Below, piece after piece: positions 7,409-16,416 of a stretch of 64,000 nt of DNA. The stretch's first letter is position 1, and each line of letters starts with the position of its first letter. The DNA comes from an uncultured Psychrobacter sp. (GTDB lineage Bacteria > Pseudomonadota > Gammaproteobacteria > Pseudomonadales > Moraxellaceae), in NCBI RefSeq assembly GCF_947500265.1, contig NZ_CANMRN010000001.1, forward strand, positions 434,001 through 498,000. Reading direction: 5' to 3'. Under the pieces are notes generated by a model. It worked only from the letters and a program-made list of their open reading frames with translations, searched no databases and was not told the origin of the DNA. A program made the position numbers and the translations under genes.

Positions 7409-8185
7409 ATGAGTGCTTATATGCTACGTGCAAACCAGCTGACTATCAGCCGTCAAGGAAATACTCTATTAGACAACGTGACTTGTGAGATTGATACCAA
7501 TCAACTGGTGGCTTTGGTTGGGCATAACGGGTCTGGCAAGTCGACCTTGATCAAAGCGCTAGCAGGTGAGATGGCAAGTAGTAGCGGCAATGTCACTTTA
7601 GATGAACACAGTATCAATGACTATGGCAGTAAGGAGTTAGCGCGGCAAATGGCATACCTGCCGCAGCAATTGCCAGAAGCTGCTGGATTCACGGTGCGCG
7701 AGCTAGTCATGCTAGGGCGCTATCCTCATCAAAAATGGCTGCAAAAGCCAACTCAAATAGATAAAGACAAAGTCGCGCAAGCATTAAAAGTGACTCAAAC
7801 CGAAGCGTTTGCTGATCGAATTACTGCCACGCTATCTGGTGGTGAGCGCGCTCGTGCGTGGCTCGCGATGTGTTTGGCACAGGATACCCGTTACTTATTA
7901 CTCGATGAACCACTTGCTGCGCTTGATATGCATTATCAAATCGAGGTCATTCAGCTCATTCGTCGTTTGGTGGATGAGCAAGGCTTAAGCGTGGTAATTA
8001 TTATCCATGATATTAATTTGGCAGCGCAATATGCCGATCGAGTCATCGCACTGAAAAATGGCCAAATATGTCACAACGGCGATATCGCCAGTACCATGCA
8101 ACCTACCGTGCTACACGATATCTTTAATGTCGATATGCAGCTACTCAGTCATCCTATTACTGGACAGCCTGTCGCAGTCGCTTAA
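7409..8185 (+). CDS. ABC transporter ATP-binding protein, FhuC/FepC type
   Basis: A protein of 258 aa counted from ATG 7409; a TTG-initiated upstream extension to 7328 would begin beside the Fur box and is unlikely. It has all ABC landmarks: Walker A (GHNGSGKST), Q-loop (YLPQQ), signature LSGGERARAWLAM, Walker B YLLLDEPLAALD and the H-loop IIIHD. The TVRELVMLGRYPHQ segment is characteristic of ferric-siderophore/B12 importers. It energises the FhuB-like permease two genes downstream. First gene of the operon ATPase, binding protein, permease, driven from the Fur-boxed divergent promoter. No clear ribosome site is seen at either start. Confidence 0.88.
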   Translation: MSAYMLRANQLTISRQGNTLLDNVTCEIDTNQLVALVGHNGSGKSTLIKALAGEMASSSGNVTLDEHSINDYGSKELARQMAYLPQQLPEAAGFTVRELVMLGRYPHQKWLQKPTQIDKDKVAQALKVTQTEAFADRITATLSGGERARAWLAMCLAQDTRYLLLDEPLAALDMHYQIEVIQLIRRLVDEQGLSVVIIIHDINLAAQYADRVIALKNGQICHNGDIASTMQPTVLHDIFNVDMQLLSHPITGQPVAVA

Positions 8186-8298
8186 CGTCTGGTTTCTGCT
8201 CCTTCTTTCTAATTTGCCTACAAAGATACGCTTCTATGCCTCCCGTTTTTTATACAGATAAATTATCGAAACTTCCAATAGTTACGTCAGTATCAGTA

Positions 8299-9210
8299 AT
8301 GACATCACTGAAATGGTTCGCCCTCGCATTGTGCTTGGTATTGACGGCCTGTAATAGTCAGACATCCACTACCTCAGAAGCAGAAGAAAGTGATAGCGAT
8401 AGGATGAATATCGTGTCTCCCGACTGGGGTAATGCAGCGACTTTGACGGCGATGGGGCATGCACCAATTGCAACAGGTGATGTCAGGGTTTGGGACAGAT
8501 GGGTGGGTAGCCCCAAACTGCCAGCGTCGATCACAGACTTAGGCATACGCTATCAGCCCAACGCTGAGCTAATCGCTCAACTGCCTGTCGATATGGTCAT
8601 AGATAATTATTTTTATGAGCATGCACGCAACTTATACGGCGATGTGCCTGCAGAATCTGTAATGTCTGCGGCAAAAGGAGAGACAGCAATGTGGGCTGAC
8701 TATACCGAACCGACGCGGGAGCTTGGCGTACTGATCGATAACCCGAAGATGGCTGAAGACTATATTGTACAAAGTCAGAAAGACATACAGCTCGCCAGTC
8801 AGCAATTCAAGGAGCGTTATCCAAAAGCCAAGAAATTCGCAGTGGTACAGTTTGCGGATGCTAATAACATGCGTATGTATGTGGCAAACAGCTTATTTCA
8901 GCCTGCGTTAGAGCAGATGGACAGAGAGCTTGTGGTATTGGGCAAGGGCAATCAGTGGGGGTTTGTGCCAATACGAATGGGAGATTTGGCGCAACTAGAT
9001 GATGAGACTTGTCTATTAATTATCGATCCACTAAGCCCAATTACTAGAGCTGAAATTGATGACAGCTTGATTTGGCAGCGCCTGGGTTATGGCAAGACCC
9101 GCTGTGTGGGCGAGCTACCACCAGTATGGATTTATGGTGGGATGTCATCATTGGTTAGCCTAGCAAATAACTTGTCAGAAGTTTCATTAAAAGGCGGGGA
9201 AGTACTATGA
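8299..9210 (+). CDS. Siderophore ABC transporter substrate-binding lipoprotein, FhuD-like
   Basis: 303 aa from ATG 8299, where a lipoprotein signal begins (MTSLKWFALALCLVLTAC; lipobox LTAC). An alternative ATG at 8236 would add 21 residues before the signal. The mature part starts in a Thr/Ser/Glu-rich linker. It shows periplasmic binding-protein features for iron complexes: VRVWDRWVGSPKLP, IRYQPNAELIAQLPVDMVI and a C-terminal lobe with WGFVPIRMGDLAQLD. It would capture a ferric siderophore in the periplasm and pass it to the FhuB-like permease, whose start codon overlaps its stop (ATGA). Hydroxamate preference is inferred only from the fused FhuB-type permease. Confidence 0.82.
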   Translation: MTSLKWFALALCLVLTACNSQTSTTSEAEESDSDRMNIVSPDWGNAATLTAMGHAPIATGDVRVWDRWVGSPKLPASITDLGIRYQPNAELIAQLPVDMVIDNYFYEHARNLYGDVPAESVMSAAKGETAMWADYTEPTRELGVLIDNPKMAEDYIVQSQKDIQLASQQFKERYPKAKKFAVVQFADANNMRMYVANSLFQPALEQMDRELVVLGKGNQWGFVPIRMGDLAQLDDETCLLIIDPLSPITRAEIDDSLIWQRLGYGKTRCVGELPPVWIYGGMSSLVSLANNLSEVSLKGGEVL

Positions 9211-11390
9211 GCGCCAATGCAGATACTAACAACAACCAAAACAATAATATCAATAATCATACCGACAGTGCTCATACGATGACATTAGCTTCTCAAGCAG
9301 CAACAGTTCCAAAACCCTCATCAACGTTATCATCTTCGCACTCATTGAAACAGTCATCATCACCACTGAATCAGCCACCGAACCAACCCAATCCCCAAAC
9401 TTCTTTATTTGCCAGTATGTCTTGGCGACTATGGACCATGCTCATCGGACTAGCGGCTTTGTCATTATGGAGTAGTTGGGCGCTGCTAGATCAACAGTGG
9501 ACGCGCCCACTGAGTGACTTGCTTATACCAAGCTCGCAATTGGATATTGCCAGTATGGCGATACAGCTGCATCTATTGGCGACCAGCGTGGTGGCGTTGT
9601 TGGCTGGCGGGCTATTAGGCGTGGTCAGTATTTTACTACAGCAATTGGTAAAAAACCCACTAGCATCAGATACCACGCTAGGTGTGGGCGTGGGTGCACA
9701 GTTGGCCATGCTTATTGTCACGTTATTTTTGCCAAGCTTGGCTATTTATGGCGGACTTTATGTAGCCTTTGTAGGAGCTATCATTAGTATGGGTCTGGTA
9801 TTTGCCTTATCATCACCCAGTCGATTTAATCCATTGATTTTAATATTGGCCGGTTTGGTGGTCAATATTTTGCTGGCCGCAGTAGCCAATGTACTGGTGT
9901 TGTTTTTTGCTGAGCGTAGTAATGGCATGCTGTCGTGGGCGGCTGGGTTTTTGGCACAAAACAGCTGGCATACCAGTATCGCGTTAGTTATCACTGCTAT
10001 TTTGATGGCGGTCGTATGTCTACCATTATTGAAACCATTAACGCTGATGAGTCTAGATGACACGCAGGCAAAACGTCTGGGTGTACCTATTAATGGGATT
10101 CGCGCACTTGTTGTGTTGATTGTGGCAATTGTGACTGCTTTAGTGATTAGTGAAGTTGGCTTGATTGGATTCATTGGTCTTGGTGCGGCAAGTTTGGTCA
10201 ATGCGCTAGGTATTTCTGCTATTGGTAAGCGTTTGGCTACTGCTTTTGGGTTGGGGGCGCTGCTGTTGTTGTTGACCAGTAATGTCGCGTTACTGCTTGA
10301 GCCGTTACTTGATATGCAGATTCCAGCTGGTGCCATGACAGGTATCTTGGGTGCACCGCTGATTATTTGGCTGATTTTGCGTCAGCGTCGCGAGCGGATA
10401 GAGACAGTGACACCGATGCTTGCAGGTAAGCATACATCCATTGCCTTTTGGCGATGGGGCGTTGGCGTGCTCGCTATTATCATGTTTGCCTGTTTATTTG
10501 TACAAGATATCAATGGTTGGGGGTTAAGTACGGACTGGGCGCTTACGCAGCAGTACCGCTTACCTCGCAGTTTGAGCGCTGCGGCCACAGGCTTGATGTT
10601 GGCGGTCGCCGGTGTGCTACTGCAAACTTTAACGCGTAACCCCATGGCCAGTCCTGAGGTGCTGGGGGTCAGTTCAGGCGCGGCACTTGGGGTTATTTTA
10701 GGGTTTTTATTACTGCCAAGTTTAGGACTATCTGCAGGAGCAGGAACGTTGCTGGTTTCAGGACTGTCAGGGGCGATGGCCGTGCTGCTATTGATTATTT
10801 GGCTAGCACGCAGGGTCAGCTCAGGTTATTTATTATTGGTAGGTATAGGCATTGCCGCCATGATGGATGGGGTGATGCATATGGTCAAGCTCTCAGGAGA
10901 TCCGCGTCTAGAAGCGATGCTCAGCTGGCTTTCAGGGACGACTTATAGCGCTCAGCCTAGTACAGTATGGTATCTCATTGGCATTGCCGCTATCTTATTT
11001 GTACTCAGTCTATTGCTGATTAAGCCTTTGCGAGTTCTTGGGCTAGGTACAGGTGTGGCGCGTAATTTGGGTGTGGCGGTTACGCCAGTGACTTTGTCGT
11101 TATTGGCATTAGTAGCAGCACTTAGTACGGCCAGCACGCTTGCCGTTGGCCCATTGAGCTTTATTGGTTTGATGGTGCCGCATTTGGCTACTTCACTGGG
11201 AGCTGTGAAGCTTGAACGACAATTGCCACTAGCTGCACTTTTAGGGGCAGGGGTAATGGTGATAGCGGATTGGATTGGCCGTTATGTTGTTTTCCCTTAT
11301 GAGCTGCCAGCTGGTACGATTGCTGCCATTATCGGTGGTGGCTACTTCTTATGGCTCATTCGTAAGGTACCAGCCTCAGCAAAAAGGTAG
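9207..11390 (+). CDS. fhuB: FhuB-like fused FecCD permease
   Basis: The 727-aa inner-membrane permease is formed by two tandem FecCD halves (about 75-395 and 405-725), as in FhuB; most FecCD permeases are single half-length chains. Each half has about ten hydrophobic helices and the family motif before the ATPase-contact loop: LLQQLVKNPLASDTTLGVGVG in half one and LLQTLTRNPMASPEVLGVSSG in half two. The first 70 residues are an unusual hydrophilic tail rich in Asn, Ser, Gln and Pro. The start at 9207 is supported by ATGA overlap with the binding-protein gene and a GGGGA ribosome site. It imports ferric siderophore with the upstream ATPase. Confidence 0.9.
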   Translation: MSANADTNNNQNNNINNHTDSAHTMTLASQAATVPKPSSTLSSSHSLKQSSSPLNQPPNQPNPQTSLFASMSWRLWTMLIGLAALSLWSSWALLDQQWTRPLSDLLIPSSQLDIASMAIQLHLLATSVVALLAGGLLGVVSILLQQLVKNPLASDTTLGVGVGAQLAMLIVTLFLPSLAIYGGLYVAFVGAIISMGLVFALSSPSRFNPLILILAGLVVNILLAAVANVLVLFFAERSNGMLSWAAGFLAQNSWHTSIALVITAILMAVVCLPLLKPLTLMSLDDTQAKRLGVPINGIRALVVLIVAIVTALVISEVGLIGFIGLGAASLVNALGISAIGKRLATAFGLGALLLLLTSNVALLLEPLLDMQIPAGAMTGILGAPLIIWLILRQRRERIETVTPMLAGKHTSIAFWRWGVGVLAIIMFACLFVQDINGWGLSTDWALTQQYRLPRSLSAAATGLMLAVAGVLLQTLTRNPMASPEVLGVSSGAALGVILGFLLLPSLGLSAGAGTLLVSGLSGAMAVLLLIIWLARRVSSGYLLLVGIGIAAMMDGVMHMVKLSGDPRLEAMLSWLSGTTYSAQPSTVWYLIGIAAILFVLSLLLIKPLRVLGLGTGVARNLGVAVTPVTLSLLALVAALSTASTLAVGPLSFIGLMVPHLATSLGAVKLERQLPLAALLGAGVMVIADWIGRYVVFPYELPAGTIAAIIGGGYFLWLIRKVPASAKR

Positions 11391-11478
11391 CTCATGTCTG
11401 CAAGCATTGAATTTGAATAGCCGACAATTTTGACTTCATTCAGCAGAGGCTTATCTAACCTTATTTGATCAGTATTTT

Positions 11479-11496
11479 GATAAGAATAATGATGCT
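11479..11496. promoter_or_regulatory. Possible weak Fur-like site upstream of MFS gene
   Basis: GATAAGAATAATGATGCT resembles three consecutive NATWAT hexamers of a Fur box, imperfectly. It lies 81 bp before the leader ORF. It is suggestive because flanking genes are iron-related, but the match is weak. Confidence 0.3.
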
Positions 11497-11559
11497 AAGT
11501 TTCAGCGAGATTGGATGACGTGCTCGGCAGGCTAGCAAAATAATAACTAGGAGCAAGTC

Positions 11560-11598
11560 ATGCCGACCATCACTCAATTTTATGGTGCCACTGCTTAA
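11560..11598 (+). CDS. 12-codon leader ORF coupled to the MFS gene
   Basis: ATG at 11560 is preceded by an excellent AGGAG (11549-11553) at 6-nt spacing. It encodes MPTITQFYGATA and stops with TAA at 11596-11598, whose last base is the A of the MFS start codon (TAATG). The MFS start has no ribosome site of its own, so the short ORF probably delivers ribosomes by translational coupling. It shows no attenuator-type codon run. The function of the peptide, if any, is unknown. Confidence 0.55.
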   Translation: MPTITQFYGATA

Positions 11599-13082
11599 TG
11601 AGCAATGCCCCTATAAATAAGGCATCTACAACTGAGTCGCCTATAAGCGAAGTCTCTCAGAGTAGTAGTGATGGCTTGAGCAACAAACAAGTACAGCAGG
11701 TATTACTGACACTATTACTCGGCGGTACGGTCGTCAGCTTTAGTAATAGTGCACTTAATCCAGCGATTCCTGTCTTTATGTCGGTGTTTGATGTCGATAT
11801 TGTGATGGGCGGCTGGGTGCTAAATGCTTATGTATTGGCCATGAGTGTGGGGCTGATGCTCAGCGGCTACCTAAACAAAAAATTTCCTTTTAGATATATT
11901 TATTTAGCGGCAATTTTTGGGTTTATGCTAGGCTCAGTCATTGGCATGCTAGCCTATAGTATGAGCTTTGTTATCATTGCTAGAGCCATACAAGGGCTGA
12001 GTGGCGGTCTGATTATTCCACTATCTATTGGCATGCTATATCAGATTTATCCGCAGCAGCAGCATGGCAGAGTAATGGCGCTATGGGGCATCGTTATTAT
12101 GATGTCGTTGGCGTTTGGCCCTTTGGTCGGTGCTTACTTGGTTGAGCAGTTTGCATGGTGGACACTGTTTGCCATTACCTTGCCACTCAGTGCAGTAGTC
12201 ATGGCGATGGCGTGGCGATTGATACCTGACATACGCTCACATGATAAAAAAAGCCCTTTCGATACCATTGGGTTTATCAGCTTACTCATTTGGCTATTGA
12301 CCATGATGGTGTGGCTCAGCACGCTGAAAATAGATTTTACTAGTGGATTATTCAGCAGTGAGGGCTTATTAAAGATAGCCACGTTGGGTTTGTTGTCTGT
12401 CGGATTTTTACTGTTCGCGATGGTTTGGTGGGCTTATGAGCGGCAGCAGAAATATCCATCATTAAACGTGCGCCTGTTCCGTAATAAAACCTATTTGCAC
12501 AGTAATATCATTAGCATTACTCAAACAGTCGGTTTGATGTTGTGTCTCTTGCTATTGCCCGTGTTAATCCAAGATGTGATGGGTGAGAGTGCGTTATGGA
12601 CAGGCATTGTCCTGATGGTCGCGACGCTCGTAGCCAGTGTCACCACCCATTACGCTGGCAAGATGGTAGATAAGCAAGGTGCCAGAGGGATTGGCATCAT
12701 AGGAATTACGATTAGTGCGCTGTCTACCTTGATGCTGGCATGGTGCTTGTATCAGCCCACACTTTGGCTATTAATGCTAATTATGAGTGTGCGAGGTATC
12801 GGGGTAGGCTTGGCTTACCTGCCAACCACAACGGTAGGGTTTAGCAGCTTACCCAAAGACGAGGTCACTGAGGGAGCCGCCCTTAATAACATCAGTCGGC
12901 GCATTATCTCTACCATATTTATCACGCTATCCACCCTTTATATAGACAGTCGAGGTGCGCAGTTATTAGTAGCAGGTAGTAGTGACAGCACGGCGAGCGC
13001 CATCCAAGAAATACTGGTGATCATCGCGATGATTTTATTATTCACGATTCCTTCAGCGTGCAAATTACCACGATCCCCATAA
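11598..13082 (+). CDS. MFS transporter, DHA2 (EmrB/QacA)-like
   Basis: The 494-aa integral membrane protein has about 14 hydrophobic segments after a 30-residue Ser/Thr-rich N-terminal tail. Motifs are GGWVLNAYVLAMSVGLMLSG and ARAIQGLSGGLIIPLSIGML (motif C-like region of drug:H+ antiporters), with NISRRIISTIFITLSTLYID near the C-terminus. Located between the fhu-like operon and a TonB-dependent receptor, it could export or import a siderophore, but drug efflux is equally possible from sequence alone. Its start overlaps the stop of a 12-codon ORF bearing the ribosome site. It ends just before a short GC hairpin. Confidence 0.75.
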   Translation: MSNAPINKASTTESPISEVSQSSSDGLSNKQVQQVLLTLLLGGTVVSFSNSALNPAIPVFMSVFDVDIVMGGWVLNAYVLAMSVGLMLSGYLNKKFPFRYIYLAAIFGFMLGSVIGMLAYSMSFVIIARAIQGLSGGLIIPLSIGMLYQIYPQQQHGRVMALWGIVIMMSLAFGPLVGAYLVEQFAWWTLFAITLPLSAVVMAMAWRLIPDIRSHDKKSPFDTIGFISLLIWLLTMMVWLSTLKIDFTSGLFSSEGLLKIATLGLLSVGFLLFAMVWWAYERQQKYPSLNVRLFRNKTYLHSNIISITQTVGLMLCLLLLPVLIQDVMGESALWTGIVLMVATLVASVTTHYAGKMVDKQGARGIGIIGITISALSTLMLAWCLYQPTLWLLMLIMSVRGIGVGLAYLPTTTVGFSSLPKDEVTEGAALNNISRRIISTIFITLSTLYIDSRGAQLLVAGSSDSTASAIQEILVIIAMILLFTIPSACKLPRSP

Positions 13083-13088
13083 ACGAAT

Positions 13089-13110
13089 ACCCCGTATCGG
13101 GGTTTACTTT
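13089..13110 (+). terminator. Short terminator-like hairpin after MFS gene
   Basis: ACCCCG-TAT-CGGGGT followed by TTACTTT. A 6-bp GC stem with a modest T-tract 6 nt after the MFS stop; weak but well placed. Confidence 0.5.
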
Positions 13111-13514
13111 AACTTATCAAGACGGAAATATCATCGATTTTTGGCACCAGACATTAATCGCCACAGAACAGTGGGCATCATTGATCAATCGTGCTTTTCA
13201 CCTACTGGCTAAAAGTAAGTTGGGTTGCCCTGTATTTGCGCAGGGTATCAGCGCTGTGACTACGTTCAAGAGCAACCAAGCACATGGTCAAGATAGCGCC
13301 CGATATTGCCTATCGCCTCGGTGAGCAGACGACGACGATTCGTTCAAGCGACATCGCCATTATGGATAATGACGGCGTATTTATATTATCTGTTGATGTA
13401 GCACAGCAGCTATTATCAGATTGTCAAAAGAAGCATAAAGAAGATGAGGTAAAGTTTCAGCGGTTTCTTGAGGTCTATCGTAATAACGAGCTAGATAAAC
13501 TATTCAGTGATTAA
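13103..13514 (+). pseudogene. Decayed RraA-like family gene
   Basis: No intact gene spans this stretch, but two frames together spell an RraA-like protein C-terminus. In one frame (to about 13285) I read INRAFHLLAKSKLGCPVFAQG, close to the family's NGAxRD...lg.PVFArG region. In the next frame (13284-13514) YRLGEQTTTIRSSDIAIMDNDGVFIL matches the PGDivvaDxDGVvvvP segment, followed by the usual helical tail. Joining them needs a frameshift near 13270-13290. An internal deletion also appears to have removed the part before INRAF. RraA-like proteins are aldolases/decarboxylases or RNase E regulators. An alternative is a genuine 76-aa small protein from 13284, which lacks a good ribosome site. Confidence 0.55.
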
Positions 13515-13601
13515 TGAAATTATCAGAGTTCAAATAGTCAACCATATCTGAAAACAGTACAAATAAACGCTTACTACCAAAGTGTAAATACATATATAAA
13601 T

Positions 13602-13620
13602 AAAAACGATTATCATTTAC
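13602..13620. promoter_or_regulatory. Fur box upstream of TonB-dependent receptor
   Basis: AAAAACGATTATCATTTAC reads on the opposite strand as GTAAATGATAATCGTTTTT, matching the E. coli Fur consensus at about 14 of 19 positions by hand. It is 102 bp upstream of the receptor start, placing the receptor in the iron regulon. Confidence 0.7.
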
Positions 13621-13722
13621 AATATGATTCACAAAGTTAGTACACACAGTATTATTAGCTAAATATTACTCATACCACTGTTTATTTATCCAACTAAGTG
13701 AAATAACCTAAGTGAAATAATT

Positions 13723-16050
13723 ATGAAAAGCCATCATCAAATTGCTCTATCTGTTCTTACCCTCTGTATTAGTCAGCAATTATATGCACAAAACAATATC
13801 AATGAAACGGATGCCTTATTAGATGCGCAGACATCAGCGGAAATGGCTTCAAGTACTGTGTCTAACGAGACGCCTAATGTGACTTTAGACACTATCAATG
13901 TCACGGCCAAAGCCAGAACGGGCACGGCGCTGGCACAAAAAATTAGTGAGATGCCGGCAGTTACTCAAGTAATTACTGAAAATGAGATTCAGATGCAGGC
14001 AACGGGTGACCGTACTACTGGTGATATCTTGGCACAGTTGATACCGAGCTTGGGTGCCAGTAGTGGCTCTACCAGTAACTATGGTACGACCATGCACGGA
14101 CGTCCTGTACAGTTCTTGTTGAATGGTGTGCCTTTAAGCAGCTCACGCAGTCTTTCACGCGAGCTAAATAGTATCGATCCTGCGCAGCTTGAGCGGGTAG
14201 AGGTACTCTCAGGTGCCACCAGTATTTACGGTGCTGGTGCAGCAGGTGGCCTGATTAACCTTGTGACCAAATCTTTGGTAGGTTATGGCCCTATCAGACA
14301 GACTAGAGTCGGTGTCAGTAGCAGTCGTGGTTTTGAGTCAGACTCATTGGGTTATCATGTAGGACAAACCTTAGGATATGGCGGCGAGCGAGTGTATGGT
14401 CGATTAGATGTTGATTATGATAATAAAGGCGGCAAGTTTGATAGCAAAGGCGACCGAGTTAGTCCTGATGTCAATCAAACGGATCAACAAGATACCGAGT
14501 CACTAAGTGTGAATGGTAGCTTAGGTGTAGAGCTAACGGATACCCAACGTCTTGATCTCGCAGCGACTTACTATAAAGATGAGCAAAACACCGACTACGG
14601 CCCAGACTACGGTGATGGTTTAGCTGTGTTATATGGTGCCAGCCCATCTTTAGTAGCCATTGATGGCGCCAACGTAGAAAACCAGCCTTATACCGAAAAA
14701 AGCTCGGTAAATTTAAATTACAGTGATGATGACTTCGTAGGCTCAGGTTCTAGCGTAAGCTTGACTGGTTACTACAGAAACGAAAAGGGCCGTTTTTACC
14801 CTTCCGTTAAAGCTGTAACAGAGCAAGATGATTATGTTTATTATGCAAATGGCAATCCATATTTTATCACTCAGTCAGAAGCAGAAATTGATGTCATGGG
14901 TCTGCGTGCCGCTATGCAAACAGAAACTGAACTTGCTGGTAAAAATACATTATTTAGCTACGGCGCTGATTTTGAACGTGAAAACAGCGAGCAAACCTAC
15001 AATGGACAAGACTTTACGACATTTTATGTTAGCAATGGCTTAACGGCTAAAACAAACGGTCTTACCTATAATGCTGGACCAGATACCACCATTGATAAAT
15101 TGGGGGCGTTTATCAATGCAGATGTGGATTTGACTGATAAGTGGCATACCAGTGCTGGCGTACGTTATCAAAAGCTGACATCGGATACCGATGCCTTTGT
15201 ACCGGTCTACGAACAAATGATGGAAGAGTATTACGCTAATGATTCTACAAATAATTATGAAGCAGGAACGGTAGAAGCAGGCAGTACCGACCATGACAAA
15301 GTACTCTTTAATCTTGGTACCAGCTATCAGATAACACCGAAAGATCAATTGTTTGCCAATTTTTCACAAGGTCTTGACACCGCAGATATACAGCGAGCTT
15401 TACGTGATGTGCGTGCTGGCTTCGTGGTTAATTCAGACAATGTTCAACCGATTGCAACCAATAACTACGAGTTTGGTTGGCAAGGAAAACACGGCGATAC
15501 AGCGGCACGCTTAAGCGGTTTTTATAACGAATCAGATAAAGTAGTGCGCTTTACAGACAACTATACCGTAGAAGTTGTCGATACCGATGAGCGTGTCTAT
15601 GGGGTAGAAGGGTCGCTTAGTCATGATATCAGTGACAAGTGGCAAGTAGGCGGCAGTGTGGCGTATACCCGCGGTCAGTACGATAAGGATGGTGATTGGC
15701 TGGAGCTCGATGCAGTACGTCTAACACCGCTAAAAGGTACGGCATTTGCTCAGTATAACTTCGATGAAGGCAGCAATATTCGTTTGCAAGCACTGGCAAT
15801 CGGCGGTGATGATAAAGCCTTTAAAGACCAACAACAAGACCCTGACTCTAGTGCCTTACCTGTCACTGGTTATATGACCCTTGATGTATTAGGTCAAGTG
15901 AATATGCCAGTCGGCCGAGTAGACTATGGCGTTTATAACCTGCTTAATAAGGACTATCTAACGGTCTATCATCAAACTACATTTGGTGACTTGAACCGCT
16001 TACCTGCATCAGGCACGACTTATGGCTTAAGCTATACCGTCGATTACTAA
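13723..16050 (+). CDS. TonB-dependent siderophore receptor, IutA/RhtA-like
   Basis: The 775-aa outer-membrane receptor has a signal peptide (cleavage near LYAQ, about residue 22) and an N-terminal linker. The TonB box is probably LDTINVTA (about 55-62). The plug domain (about 70-185) has SEMPAVTQVITENEIQ, LIPSLGASSGSTSNYGTTMHGRPVQFLLNGVPL and RVEVLSGATSIYGAGAAGGLINLVTK. The beta-barrel ends with a C-terminal aromatic strand (GLSYTVDY). The GSxSNYGxTxxGR plug pattern resembles aerobactin/rhizobactin receptors, so a hydroxamate-type ferric siderophore is plausible. A Fur box precedes it, and the FhuCDB-like importer nearby is a likely inner-membrane partner. Ligand identity is inference. Confidence 0.88.
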   Translation: MKSHHQIALSVLTLCISQQLYAQNNINETDALLDAQTSAEMASSTVSNETPNVTLDTINVTAKARTGTALAQKISEMPAVTQVITENEIQMQATGDRTTGDILAQLIPSLGASSGSTSNYGTTMHGRPVQFLLNGVPLSSSRSLSRELNSIDPAQLERVEVLSGATSIYGAGAAGGLINLVTKSLVGYGPIRQTRVGVSSSRGFESDSLGYHVGQTLGYGGERVYGRLDVDYDNKGGKFDSKGDRVSPDVNQTDQQDTESLSVNGSLGVELTDTQRLDLAATYYKDEQNTDYGPDYGDGLAVLYGASPSLVAIDGANVENQPYTEKSSVNLNYSDDDFVGSGSSVSLTGYYRNEKGRFYPSVKAVTEQDDYVYYANGNPYFITQSEAEIDVMGLRAAMQTETELAGKNTLFSYGADFERENSEQTYNGQDFTTFYVSNGLTAKTNGLTYNAGPDTTIDKLGAFINADVDLTDKWHTSAGVRYQKLTSDTDAFVPVYEQMMEEYYANDSTNNYEAGTVEAGSTDHDKVLFNLGTSYQITPKDQLFANFSQGLDTADIQRALRDVRAGFVVNSDNVQPIATNNYEFGWQGKHGDTAARLSGFYNESDKVVRFTDNYTVEVVDTDERVYGVEGSLSHDISDKWQVGGSVAYTRGQYDKDGDWLELDAVRLTPLKGTAFAQYNFDEGSNIRLQALAIGGDDKAFKDQQQDPDSSALPVTGYMTLDVLGQVNMPVGRVDYGVYNLLNKDYLTVYHQTTFGDLNRLPASGTTYGLSYTVDY

Positions 16051-16065
16051 AAAGCGCCACGCATT

Positions 16066-16110
16066 AAAAAACCCTTCAGGCTATGTAAATTTAGCGTGAA
16101 GGGTTTTTTT
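16066..16110 (+). terminator. Terminator after TonB-dependent receptor
   Basis: AAAAAACCCTTCA pairs with TGAAGGG followed by seven T, 16 nt after the receptor stop. Confidence 0.85.
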
Positions 16111-16240
16111 ATGTTCATAACTCTCTAAAGAATTCATCTGCTCCAAGAGTATTTGCTAGCGTTTCCAACTTTACGCTTTATCAGGTGCAAAAATTATTTT
16201 TTGGCATTTTATGATTGACTTATATCGTATCAATGCTAAT

Positions 16241-16392
16241 CTAACCTCTCTTTGGGGAGTAGCCTGCTTTCGTACTGCGAAAGCGTTCGTATCAACATAC
16301 TTGGCCACATGCCATGGTGCGAACACCTCTCGGTTGGCGAGACCATCGATATATCTACACTGCAGGTCGGGGGTGTGGCTATGTCGTGGACT
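16241..16392 (+). promoter_or_regulatory. yybP-ykoY manganese riboswitch
   Basis: The untranslated leader of mntP contains family landmarks in order: CTTTGGGGAGTAGCC (about 16250-16264), ATCAACATACTTGGCC (about 16291-16306) and GGCGAGACCATCG (about 16337-16349). These resemble the Mn2+-sensing leader of E. coli mntP. Boundaries are approximate. A reading frame open across the leader into mntP is an accident of structure. High Mn2+ is expected to turn on the exporter. Confidence 0.85.
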
Positions 16393-16416
16393 CTATACTC
16401 GACCAGAGAAAATCAC

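Noticed and set aside
9491-10645. Long antisense frames within the FhuB-like gene
   Set aside because: Shadows of biased codon use in a membrane protein gene; Ala/Thr/Pro-rich nonsense translations.
16252-16416. N-terminal extension of MntP through the leader
   Set aside because: The sequence is the Mn riboswitch; the true MntP start MNPIALL is at 16417.
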